Shown here piece after piece: positions 24,248-36,147 of a stretch of DNA of 64,000 nt (position 1 is its first letter; the number at the start of each line of letters is the position of its first letter). This stretch comes from Agapanthus africanus (lineage: Eukaryota > Streptophyta > Magnoliopsida > Asparagales > Amaryllidaceae). The DNA is taken from NCBI GenBank assembly GCA_030015575.1, contig JASDDO010000024.1:222600996-222664995 (forward strand), in the 5' to 3' direction. Position numbers and translations under genes: made by a program. A model generated the notes under the pieces. That model was not told where the DNA came from. It did not search any database and worked only from the letters and a program-made list of their open reading frames with translations.

Positions 24248-25860
24248 TCAGCTACATTCCAATCCACACTTAACCAGGACCCCAACCAGTTGCTCTTTTG
24301 AAATAGGCTGCTAATATTATAATTTTTAAATCAGAAACAGATGCACACATTAATTTTCCATTTTGCAAATTTAAAAAAAGTTACTTGAAAAATATACCTT
24401 GGATTGGAACTCATCCGCCCCTGCCTGCAAGAAAAGATCTATGTCCGATTGCAAGTCGTCTCCTGAAAGCGCGACAATGGGCGTCCGGACTCCCAGTGAT
24501 CGGATTAGCCTTGTCGCCTAGTTAACCAAAAATAATTTGATCATACGTTAATTTTTCTATGAACAAGCTGGTTGAAGACCTAATATGAGAAAAATATGGC
24601 ATAAGTGACACAGAATAATTTTAATATACCACCATTCATCAACTTAATTAGCTTTCTTGGTAATACCCTATTATTATATGCTCTAAAACAATTTAAAATG
24701 CTTGTTGTCATTCAATTCTAGCTTTCCCACTTCATGGTTCATAATAGCCAATCCATGCTTCAAAAAAAATTAAAAAAATAATAATCAATCCTGTGACTAA
24801 ATCAAGCTAGCTCATAACAAAATTCTCACAATTAGGCAATTAACTAAGTATATATTTAACCAAACATGCACAACTTTTTCTTATTTATTAATTTGTATAG
24901 TCGCATACCATCTTCCTTTAAAAAAAATTTGCACTCTTGTCCTCTATTTCAACACCATCTTTCCTTTCCTCTTCCGGCGAAATTTAGTATATTGAGACAC
25001 CCGTGTCTACTATTTAGGCAGAATGTCGTCGTCTGTTGTCACTAAGAAACTGAAAGAAACCTCAGAAATAATAAAGAAATAAAGAAAGCGATGTAAAGAC
25101 ACTTTACTAAACAAAGAAGGTTAAACATGAACAAGAAGGATCAATCGAAGAAGACAAAGATGGCTCAGTTTACGAAGATTCATTGTTAGAGAATTGTTGT
25201 CATTAGGAAATGGAACGAAGTATAATTTTATTTTTATTTCCAAAAAAATGGTGTCTAGCACTTTAGACTAAATTTAAAATAGAGAAATATGTGAATTGTG
25301 AAGAGAAATACCTCAAGGCCATCCATGATGGGCATGTCTTTGTCCATGAGCACAAGATCACAAGTCTTTTGTCCTCTGAAGTAATCAACTGCTTCTTTTC
25401 CATTCTCAGCCTCTTCCATCTCAAAGTTTAGTCCCTTCACCAACCTCCTCAACACCATCTGCATGCATCCACACAATAATAACCATTCACCAAACTTAAT
25501 TAATTTCGAGCACACCCTTAAAATTTGTGATACTGCATCAAAATTTCAAAATTATGCTGAAGACAGAGCAAACAGGTTAAAACGTCCTTAATTTGTATGG
25601 ACCAAACCTGAGTTTTTTGAAAAGTTTTATTTTATAGCATGCGATTTTACTACGTGCATGCCATAGAATTTTAATCTGATTGGTCTAATATCGCCTTTAA
25701 AGCACATGTGCCGAAACTTTGAAGTTATTATGTGACCAACAAAAGTTGCAAAACAAACATAGAGCATGTACAATATTACCCTATTGACTTCCATGTCTTC
25801 AACCAACAGAATCTTGATCTTCCTCTTGCATGAAGAAGAAGAAGAAGAAGAACCACTCAT
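24248..25860 (-). CDS. Receiver-only two-component response regulator (type-C-like), four exons
   Basis: Predicted exons on the minus strand are 25860-25780, 25458-25312, 24517-24398 and 24307-24248. All introns are GT-AG and phase 0, giving 135 residues with TGA at 24250-24248. The product is a single receiver domain, which takes phosphate from a histidine-phosphotransfer protein in the His-to-Asp relay. Visible family residues are the acidic pair E21-D22 (KILLVED), phosphoacceptor D66 (LVLMD followed by KDMPIMDG), S94 (IVALSGDD) and K116 (EFQSK). There is no DNA-binding domain, so it is not type B. Length and the MDG-x-EATR context fit plant type-C regulators (ARR22/ARR24 class) better than type A. 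A poly-serine run at residues 4-10 comes from a TCT-rich tract. The second intron (794 bp) is the longest. No defect is seen, and it is the only host gene here that looks functional. Exons 3 and 4 were placed by reading splice sites and homology. Confidence 0.88.
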
Positions 25861-25943
25861 GAAGGCTGAAGAAGATTATTTTTGAAAGGAAGAGAATGAG
25901 ATTCAAAATGTTTTAGGAGAAAATGAGAAGATAATTGCAGTGC

Positions 25944-25950
25944 TATATAA
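25944..25950 (-). promoter_or_regulatory. TATA box of the response-regulator gene
   Basis: The minus strand reads TTATATAG here, 84-90 bp before the ATG at 25860. That is a normal spacing for a start site near 25915 and a short 5' leader. Confidence 0.6.
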
Positions 25951-27557
25951 AGGAGAAAAGGCATGCATTAAATTGCTTGGCCTCTGCAAAGCTAAAAGCC
26001 TACGCAACAAAATTAACTAAATTTGGGTAGCTCCTGCATCAGGTAAACTGCTTAAAATTCCACCAACACCATTATTGGGTCTCCTACCGTTCATTCCTAA
26101 ATTGCCCACTGGATGTGGTTGTGAATTTAATGAGAGTGTTAATTAAGGATGATCGAGATAAAATATAAACGGAGATTAAAACAACACAACTAAAAGATCA
26201 ATCAGTACAGCCAGACATATAGATTTTTGCGTGTAAAACTCAAATCGGGAAAAACCACGGGCAACGGCAGAGACCGATTTCACTATTTTAATGGATAATT
26301 ACAGATTTTCAGTTGGCGGATTCTAAGCCTTCGTAAACCCTTGGATAGCAGCCGGGTTTATTTACAAACGGAATCCCAAAATACCCTTCAACAATTACAG
26401 GTACAAATACATATAACACTAATATCAAATTCGGGTTATGGATTGGAAGTGGTCCTGAACGGTTGCTTCGGAACATATAACGGCGTTAGGATTCAGGACA
26501 TCCTAACAGATAGAGAGGAAGTAAAAATTACAATTGGTTTAGTATTTCAACATTTATCGCTTAGTATATACCCTTCAAACAATTTGTAAATTGTATGCAA
26601 TTATATTTATTAAAAAAGTAAGTGTGTGTGTAGTACATATTTAAATTAGATGGTACTTATGCCTCATTTGAGCATTTCCCCATTTTTTTAAGTCAGACAA
26701 TTTTGCACTGGAAATATTTTCTTTTGGCATATTCACGATTTTACCTTACTTTTCCCGATCTTCTTTTGCTTTTTTTAATACAAAAAACTATTGGAGCTCC
26801 ATTTCTTGTAAGTAATTAATCACTCTTGGGGAAAAATAAAGAAAGAAAAAGAAAAGCTTTTATTCGTAGAGATCACCCACATATTGTTTTAGACCAAACA
26901 TTAGCTATAGCCTAGCAGTGTATAACCTTTATTCTTAACATCTTGAGATGACGCATACATAAAACCCACTCCTAACAATATTGTTCTCGTTTCACAAAAT
27001 TGCACATTTGTCACATTGATCACTTGATGCTTTGGGCCAAATTTAGGAACATTGTCTCCTCATAAATGGGTATCCATGTCGTAGGAAAGAGTTTCACTCC
27101 TGTATTAGTCAAAAAGTCAGCTTTTCATAAATTTTTTGGTGATCCGTATTGTTCATCTTGATCTTCGTGGCTTAAAGCATGTGTACATCAATTTTCATAT
27201 GATTTTGATACCCTTTCACTATTGATTTAGTTATGAAAAATGTTCTTCTATATATCGGTAAATCGGTAAATTTGTAACTCTACGATATAAGAACATTAAA
27301 TATCAAAATCACATAGTTTTCTATGTATGCATACTTTAGAATATGTTATTCAAGATAAACAAGGTTGATTATCAAAAATGCCGTGGAAAGTTGACTTTTG
27401 ACCCAGATAGAAGATATATAAAAATGATCCCAAAGCCAAAAGCAAAATGCATGCTTAAAGATGATTTAGTTAAAAAAAAAAAAAACAGAGATAAACATTA
27501 GAAATGAACAATAGTTTACAGTAAATAAAGAATGTTTACACAATTGGATCAATAGCC
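25951..27557. other. Upstream spacer of the response-regulator gene
   Basis: AT-rich, low-copy-looking sequence between the gene and the nested transposon block. The short frame at 26341-26589 shows no known domain and no codon bias that I can see. I find no RNA gene or element end in this stretch. Confidence 0.5.
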
Positions 27558-27589
27558 AATGCCAACAGGGACGGAGTCAGGATTCTAGG

Positions 27590-27998
27590 TGTACACTTTA
27601 AGTAACGTAGATATAAAATATGCAATCAAGCGTAGCGGAAAATTTATGCATCAACCCTAAAGGTTTACGATATACCTGATCTAATTGATTAGAACGATCT
27701 TCTTGTCCACGTCATGTAGAAAATCTGATTTTTAGCGTCTCCAAGTAACGGCCGGAGGAAAACCATACTTTGGGGAAAATGAAAATCTCTCTCTTGATCA
27801 CCACATAAACCAACCCAAAGTAGAAGAAAATGAGAAAAGAAGACGATGACTCTCTCTTGTTTTTCTCCCAAGAAAAACACTCTATATTCCATCATCTATC
27901 ATATGTCTCATATGAAACCATAACCCCCTATATATTCATATATAGGGCATCCATTCATATGGGCGGATATTAGGCCGGATCGAGCCCAATGGCTAACA
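27590..27998 (-). repeat. Copia D 3' LTR
   Basis: 409 bp, read on the minus strand from TGTTAGCCATTGGGCTC to the CA-type end at 27590. A purine tract (minus strand GAGTGGAAG, plus positions about 28001-28009) sits next to it. It aligns with 54194-54401 at both ends. Confidence 0.85.
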
Positions 27999-28031
27999 TA
28001 CTTCCACTCGCACATTCGAGTGGGTGTATTC

Positions 28032-31000
28032 AGTCACGCCCCGCTTTCTAAAAGAACAGTAACGACACGTGAAAAGTCCGCGACGTATTTATTCCGAGAA
28101 TGTCATTTTCCACAATAAATACGCTAAGTGTTTATAAGTAATATAACAACAATCAAGAATTTATAAGTGTAATTAAAATTCAACGAAAATTTATTTACAT
28201 TCACTTCCATAAGTTTTGATACAAGATAACTGAAAAGAAAAATGCAATGAAAATGCCTAACATGTGGCATACTTAAAAGAAAAACTAATGAGGGAAACTA
28301 ACAATATGGCTGAGCTGGAATCTGATCGAAGTCATTCTGCCTTGGCTCGATCTCCTCTGTCTCTAGATCACCTGACGAATATTCCAAAGAAGAAGAAACA
28401 AAGTGACTGTCGTCAGCGAACCACCGCTCGGTAAGTCTCTAAATGGTATAATGACCAGGTGGAAAATATAGACAAAGTGATAGGGTGATATAGCAATTAA
28501 TTGATCATAAAAGTTCAAATATACCATGACTAGACAAATGAAAACTATGTAAGCATGGTAGAATAACGCGAGTATAGAAAACTAAGTATATCATGGCTAT
28601 GTAATATAGGTATAGTAAGTAGGTAACTAGTAAAAGTGATGAACAGGTAATGAATAGCAATGTGTCCTAAAGAGCTCACTAAAAGGGTAATCTAACTAAC
28701 ATGAGTTCAAGTGTTCGTCAACCAAATCTCAAGAGTGTTCTCGAACCCAACAGGCTATCATCTAGGGATAAGGAACTACGGGCCCGAATCAAGAGTGTTA
28801 GTAACGGGACTTCAACCTAGTGTTGAAATATTCCAAACCCAACAAGCTATCGTCCAGGGGCTTGGAAACACGGTCCTTCATGATAGATTGCATGTGTTAG
28901 TATTCATGGATTCATGTACTAGGGAGACTCCTGAGATTTTATTGAATTCATATTTAGACTACTCCAACACCCCGTGTATTCTAGATTATAGTTAAAATTA
29001 CTGGTCTTGCTCGAATCTATGAATACATCATGTTGCAAGATTGAGTTCATGTCAAGATCAAGTATTCGTGTCAAGTATTCATGTATTCGTGTCAAGTGTC
29101 AAGTGTCAAGTTCAAGTATTCATGTCATATTGTATTCATGGTTCATGTCAAGTCGGTTCAACAGTATATATTGGGTTCAGGTATTCATATTGGATTCATG
29201 TATTTATGTCAAGTTCATGTTTGAATATTCAAGTTCAATTATTCAAGTTTGGATATTCAAGTACAGGCTCAAGTGATCGAGTTCAAGATTAGATTCGAGT
29301 TTGAGTTCAAGTCAAGTTAGAGTTTGTATTCAGGTTCTAGGCATATCTTATTAGTAGATTTAACTTGTGAAATTCTTAATTTTAGGAAAATATTGACAAC
29401 CGCTGGACATCGACGGCAGCATTTGTGTATTTTTCAAAAACGGTTGCCATTGATAAATTCCACCCTAAGATTACGATCTATATTTAGAGAGAGGCAAGTG
29501 GTGCATCATTGTCTCCAGCAACCCCGAGATAATTGACAAGAGAAGATGCCACTCAAACCAATCTGCAAACTAAATATATAATCTAGACTAGTCTTTTGGT
29601 TTCTAGGGTATTTTAAAGAAGATGTCATTTAAAAATTCTCGAGGGTTTTTAATTCGTCCTAAAATCTCAAATAAGTTTTTAATAAAAATATGTTGTTTAA
29701 AAGTCAAGATTTTTGTATAAAAACGTATTTTATATTTTGTGGTATTTTAGTGTAAAAATCTAACTTTTAAAATTATGGTATTTTAATGAAAACTACCACT
29801 TTTGGAAACTTGATAGGATTTTTTATGTAACTTTAATCTTTTATTTAAAAAATATACTATTTGCTTTCATTGAAAATACGGATTTACGATTTATATAATT
29901 TTCGAATAATTTAATTTGTTTTAAAAGTCGTATTTTCTTAAAAAATCGTATTTTAATCCTTTCGAGACCGAATTCTCCGTGAGGAGTTCTTCATCTCACT
30001 CTACTATCCCAAGAATGTCCGATAATCTACACCATCTACAAACAGGTCCCCTGAAGAGGGGTGTAGAGGCATAATTGCAAAGTATTTGAATTATCAATAA
30101 TTTATCGTATTTTGAATGTGAGGGTATTTTATTGAAAATTGATTTATTTTCAAATAACGCTATAAGCATATGACCGTTCTATGATTTCTAAGTATGCGTG
30201 TGGGGTAGGTCATTATCTCGTGCATGATCTACAAACTTTTAACAATAAACTACCATAATGATGAATAAGAGAACATGGTATTTATTTGTTATCTACGAGT
30301 AATGTTTAACGCAACAATATGTATTTTTTGTGTATTTGATGGGTATGGATGTGTGTTCATTTTTCAGTGACAATATATGTTTCTAAGAGGTATGTCATGT
30401 ATGAATTGAGATTAACATGTTATACAATATGTGATCAATAATTTAGAACATTAACAACAAATAAATTTGACAAACCATAGTCGCATATAAACTATGTCCT
30501 ATTGGAAAGTATGGCAAGCTGGTATCAATGATTTCTCAAAGAGTAGTGAGACTAAGAAAAGAGATCGAGAAGAGGAAGAAAGTGGGACTTACGGTTTTAC
30601 GCTTGATCTAGATGGGAGAAGATGAAGGAGGAGAAGCCGACGACGCGAGTGGATGGACGCGAGCTAGGGGTTTCTTGGCTTCAAAAGGAACTTGGCTTAG
30701 AACTTGGACTTGAGAAGGCAATTTAGAGAGAATTTTCAAAGGAAAATTTTGAGAGAAAACTTTTGGAGCATCCATGAATTTATAGGATGAGGAAAAGGGT
30801 GTAGGGGGATTAAAAATACATTAAAAAGAGTTTTTAATTGGGTATTAAAAATATTGAGCAGTCTCGGGTTAAATGGGGGAGTTTGGGGTATTGAAACGAA
30901 CAGTCGGAAAATCAAGGGACGCACGGGTCCAACACGGACCCAGTTGGTGTCAACCAGGCCGCAAAACTCGGCCAAAGCTCGGCCCTGCCTTGAGCTTTGT

Positions 31001-31331
31001 GCTTGGGGCTCGGGGTTTGGGTTTGGGCTAGTGTCTGGATTCTATTTTTATATATCTTTTATTTGATGACTTTTCGTAATCCCGTGTGAAGCTCGTATAA
31101 ACTCTTGAACTTCTAAAAAGTCAAAAAGAAATTTAAAAATATTATTGGGGTCGATGGGATTCAAACACGCAGGTTAAGGAACAATAGTAAAAAGTATTAA
31201 CCAGTGAGCTACAAGTTGTTTCTTGCTCTTATTTCCTAAGAATTTTCTTATAACTCGAAATCAGAATAAAATACCTCATCTTTTATGAACTGAAATGAAA
31301 GGGATGGTATATGGGATTTAGGGTCGTTACA
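28032..31331 (-). mobile_element. Solo LTR S2 (Gypsy-type, reversed) in Copia D
   Basis: A block of about 3.3 kb. On the minus strand it begins TGTAACGACCCTAAATCCC (31331 downward) and ends AAGCGGGGCGTGAC at 28034, with the last two bases changed. The same ends frame S1 and S3. The flanks TATTC (28027-28031) and TCTTT (31332-31336) agree at three of five positions, so the duplication is decayed or the left border is off by a base or two. There is no primer site or second LTR inside. A stretch of degenerate TATTCAAGTTCA-like short repeats lies at about 29040-29340. No gene is supported. Confidence 0.75.
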
Positions 31332-32779
31332 TCTTTCATAGCTCCCTGAGCTGGTTCCCTGGACCATTGATTCTCTGAATCAATTGTCTCCCTGAGAATC
31401 TCCTCATTCTCTTCCTCATTCCTACCCAGACATAACATGTTGGTACGACGTGGACTATTGAGAACCTGCAAGCGGGTAGCTTTGCAGCCAGATCCGTTAG
31501 GACCGACAGAAAGATCTCCCTAAAAGAAGACAACATAAACCAGAAATATGCTAAGCTCGCGAAATCTCATACCCTAGATCTGACAGACATATCTGCTTAA
31601 GTACCTTCGATCTCTCTTAGAAGCGTACTCGAACACCTAGGTATACCTTTTGATTCATCGCACTTTTAAACTTCTCCACCATGGCGTCAATAAGAGTTGG
31701 TCATGCGATGTAATCAAGAGACATGCCAATCGATCTTCTTCCGACTCTGAATAGTTAGATCTGCTATTCACCTGTTTTCCTGACACTACCCTGTATGTGC
31801 GGTATATTGTCATCACAGTAGGAAATAGCAGACGCTCATAACATGCCTACCCAGACAGCCCAGTGTCGCTAAAGGTATAGACTGCCCGTCCTTCCGTGAA
31901 GGAGGTCGTCATAATGGCTCACATAGTGCGGGAGATGGGATCCATCCTTCAACCTCCTTATATGCACGATCCAAGTGCACGTCGTATGGAAATGTACTGT
32001 GGTATAAAATTCTCTCTCTGAGAGTGTATGCCATTAAAGTTATACAGTACGGACCCAAGTCCAATCATCTTGTGGTTGACTTACCCGGCCATATCGCCCT
32101 GCAATATGCCTGCGATCTCCCGACAAACTTGCATCCCATATGATGAGTCAGACCCCTAGTCCGGCTATATGTAAATAGGCAAAAGTGGCTATGGGATAAC
32201 CACTTCGGTCGCTCGGCCTATAACACATGGCAACATCATCCTGATCCGGTCAGGGCGACTCTATTAAGTGCTCCCACTGTCTCCATACTCAGTATGCAAC
32301 AAAAAAAACAGTCATTTCTCCGAGCAAATGATGTTTGGCACTTAGTATCACCTTCGTATGCTTTCCAAGCATAAAAGGGATCTCTCATGTGAGAGAGAGT
32401 TCCTACCTGCTGACGTATCTTTGTTAAATGTGTGCCCTGCACACATCGTATACCCCGTACGCTTCGTGTACCCTGTACACTTGTACTCCATGCCTGAAAT
32501 AGTCAAACAAAAATATAGACATATCCATCACAGATCATAAAGAAAGAAAGCAATACACGATCAATCTCAAAATATGCATCTATAAAATTCGCCATCCATA
32601 ATAATAGTACCAAAACATAAGAGTAAGGTTTATCAAGCTATCTAAAATGCAATACGTCATCTAAGGCGAAACCCAAACTCATATAGTGTTACTCAGCTAT
32701 TTCCTTTGTCATCGGATCCTCGATCGTCTGACCTGAAGGAAAACCTTTTAGTTTAGACCACCTTCTCATGCCACTTACT
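31332..32779 (-). other. Unassigned tail of Copia D
   Basis: About 1.4 kb between the S2 border and the end of recognisable RNase H on the minus strand. It is longer than usual for the pol end plus 3' untranslated region, so a further old insertion may be hidden here. I recognise no protein domain, element end or RNA gene. Confidence 0.4.
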
Positions 32780-34790
32780 CCTTAATGAAGTGTCGTCAGA
32801 TCTGTAAGTGCTTAAACTTCCCATATATATGGGATCGTTGAGTATGTTATCGTCGACTTGATGTCACGATAAAGAGAAACTAGGTTTCCCTTATGTGTGA
32901 AATCACGCGCAAACTCCCGAGAAATCACCTCAGCCTAGCAGCCCCTTTGGCGCTACTGATGTAGCCATATATTCTATCCCCATGGTGAAAAAGTACACCT
33001 CCTGCTTCTTGCTACTTCGAGTGATGGCCCTACCATTATGCAAGAAAGCACGTGCAGATGTGGATTTATGCATACACATATTACCTGTCCAGTCGGCATT
33101 TGTATGTCCACATGACTGCAAATATGATTCCTCATAGCACTATGTATTGTGGGTCGTCCTACATAAATACCTGAAAATTCTCATCACTTCATTCCAACAA
33201 GTAGACCCTACTACTAAGTCCAATCGGTAAAGGTTATATGTCTGGTTAAGTACACACTATGTATATATTAGACTACTGACTATGCAAAATGGAAGCCATA
33301 AAATCCGTCTCTCTGTGTCAAGAGTCTGATAGAAAAGATCAAGGCTAAAAACATGTCCATTAGTGACAGGAGTAATAAACTGGAGAGTGACTGTACGGGT
33401 TGAACCATTTTAAGACATACCTCATGTGAGTCTCCGAAGACAAACATAGGATGATTTTGAAATGGCTCCTCATGGATCCAATTCCCAAGCACAAACTCAA
33501 TATCTCACATGTTCTCTATAGCGAGAACAACTGCTCCAAGTGGCACTTATTGTCTCCAGGTCACTTTTGGTCATCACAATATCGTTCATAACAAGATCTC
33601 TGAACTTACAGTTGTCACATTCAATCATCGTCAGTTCATATCCAATATAAATTGATGATATTGAACCAATAACTACTTGGATAAGCATTTCAAGTTATAA
33701 ATGGACTCTCTGAGTCGACTCGAGTCCCCTTGGCTTTGAAAACGGTAGGCAGATCTCCCAGAACTCCTTATCTAAATCTCTATCGACAATACAATCTAAG
33801 TCCTCAGGACTAGCTCAAGATCTTTATGTGCAACGATGCGTAAAGAAAGGAGAAATAGACGCAATCATCACCCCGGGTGAAAAGTGTCTATTCATTGTCC
33901 ACCTATGCTAGATGAATCCATTCAACAACAAGTGTGTCTTGTAGCTCTCTACAGTATCGTCCTCACTTCGCATGACCTCGAAAAACCTAGCTTTTATCAA
34001 CAGTCTTCTGTCTGGTAGGATAATCGATCAAATCCTAGACTTTATCCATTATCGTTGACTCTTACATCTCTTCCATTGTCGTTATTCACTCCTTCGCAGT
34101 AGGCCCAGAAATATCGTCTACAAATGACTTGGGTTCCGCAACTAATGCGGAGTTACCATAGATGTCTCCCCTTTGATATCGAAACATATTTAGGGTGTCA
34201 ATCTGCGGTACTATCTACAAGTCACTTGAGAATCCGTGATTGGCTCCGAGCCATCAACGAAAATATCACTCCCACTGTCGCCAGCCGCTGAACAAACTAA
34301 TTCCTTCTGCACCGCTCACCGACTAGGAGACTCTTCAATCTCGTAGAATCCTAAATCCTGACCTATTTCTACCTTTTGCGTATATTCCTTTCTGAGGAAA
34401 TCGCTCGATGTTTTCTCCCTGAGTAAATCATTCGTTGTTTCCTCTTCGAGAAAATCAACGTCGCACGACCAAATGTTAGTTACAGTCTTATCACATACTC
34501 ATGGACACAAGTGGCCTTCTAGGTCTCTCGTTTTTCCACTACTCATAAGGTGTTGACTGTACTTTCTTTGAAAACACGTGACCAAGAACATAAGAAGATG
34601 TCAACAGTGCATCTCCCAAACAATATGGAAGATTGGCCTTTACCATCATGTTCTTTATCACATCTGGCGGTTTTCTAATTCTTCTCTCCACAACATCATC
34701 TTGTTATAGAGTTTACGGTGTCATCAGCTATCTGACGATTCCTTTTACTTCATTCAGTTATCTGAACTGCTAAAATAAATACTCATGGCT
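32780..34790 (-). pseudogene. Copia D pol remnants (integrase, RT, RNase H)
   Basis: Minus-strand Copia polyprotein in pieces. Around 34790-34500 is the integrase end region, with GERRIRKPPDVIK and then GDALLTSSYVLGHV, the counterpart of the usual A-LLTAAYVLNR motif. Around 34115-33880 is the start of reverse transcriptase (WITTMEEM, then KVWDLIDYP-like with stops in between). At 33121-32930 is RNase H, with NADWTGN, KSTSARAF, then SSKKQ and IEYMATS. Several stops and frame changes separate the pieces, and the RT catalytic YVDD block was not found. The element is dead. Compared with Copia A the pieces are much more decayed, which agrees with D being older than what it contains. Confidence 0.8.
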
Positions 34791-36147
34791 TGCTTACAAT
34801 TCCCAGAACTGCTCCGAAAGAAACACACACAACCCTGTTTGCGTGAGCTGATTCTACACTTTACTGATACAACGCTTGATACAAATCAATGCTTCAGTTC
34901 CGTATGAGATCAGTAGCCTATCGAGTAATTATTAATGAAGGTGTTGAATTACGAAACTCCACTACATTTCTTCATGTTTATTGGCCCGTATTTATTGGAG
35001 TAAATTATCTGCAATGAATATCTAAATGGTTTTTTCCTCTGGCAATTTTGCCTCCAAGGCAACTCTCATAAGTAGATGATTTGACCTTGGCTCAAATGCC
35101 AACTCATCCACCCTAGGTGATTAAGTCGTCTCATCTACCCGCTGACATAATCTACCATGCCACTCATAATATTTATAGAAGGGTCAATCCTCAAAACCAA
35201 AAGGAACTCACAAGGAAGATTGTCCCATTAATCTATCCAAATATCCTAAGCCGAAACTGAAACTATAACCGACAGGAAGATGATTTATGGATAGCTATCT
35301 GCATCCCCGATGTAGAATTGACTCATATGTTCTCGACACATGATTTTCTTTCACAAACTTTTCTGCTCCCATACTTCCATTTAGTACCTTGACATGAAGA
35401 TTATTTATGGATAACTATCTGCATCCCCGATACAGAATATATTCATATTTCCTCGACACATGATTTTCTTCCATAAACTTTTTTGCTCCATACAGAAGGC
35501 CTATTTCCACTCAGTATCCTGATGAGTGGAGCGATTCAAATTCCCACAGTCAAACGTTAGACTTATTATATCCATTATTTCCAGCACATTTCTCGATGCC
35601 AGATCACTTAAGTTATTGGTGCGTTATTCCTATTTTTGTAGCTCGATTGAACTCTTTTTACGCTAGGACACCCGCCCTGGCGCACTATAGACCTCGTCAA
35701 CATATCAGCAGCGCTCTTGGTTCTATCGCCCATAGCGATTAAAGCTTAAGCCTCAATTACTCAAATGTACTAGCAAATGTCAACACATTCGCTTTCCGCA
35801 TAATTAACTGCTTCATATATCGAGCAGAAAAACATATAATCGTCTATTGCTATCGTTCAACAGTCTAACTGGAGCAACACTCTTCAAATCCCGGATCAAT
35901 GAAGATATAACTCTTAAGTGTATTCACATTACTTGGTTCGACCCATTATATGAAAATAAGGTCAAAACCGAGAAATAATATGACGTTGCCACGTCACATA
36001 GATTACCCCGTAATCATCGCACATCTTATCTCTTGAGGCGTAGATACCTTGTAACTACCGCTCAGTATAAATTGCGAGTGCTCGGCAATAAAACATATGA
36101 TCACTGATGACATCGCTCTTCATCATGTCCAAATCGTAAAGCGGTCC
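34791..36147 (-). other. Copia D, 5' part of pol (unrecognisable)
   Basis: This stretch lies upstream of the integrase remnant on the minus strand, where integrase core, protease and gag would be expected. I cannot make out any of them. The stretch ends at the 5' end of the plus-strand LTR of Copia B. Confidence 0.45.
35275..35510. repeat. 120-bp tandem duplication in Copia D
   Basis: The sequence starting TTTATGGATAGCTATCTGC near 35284 returns 120 bp later as TTTATGGATAACTATCTGC, with CTCGACACATGATTTTCTT shared as well. Two units at roughly 85-90 percent identity by eye. Confidence 0.85.
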
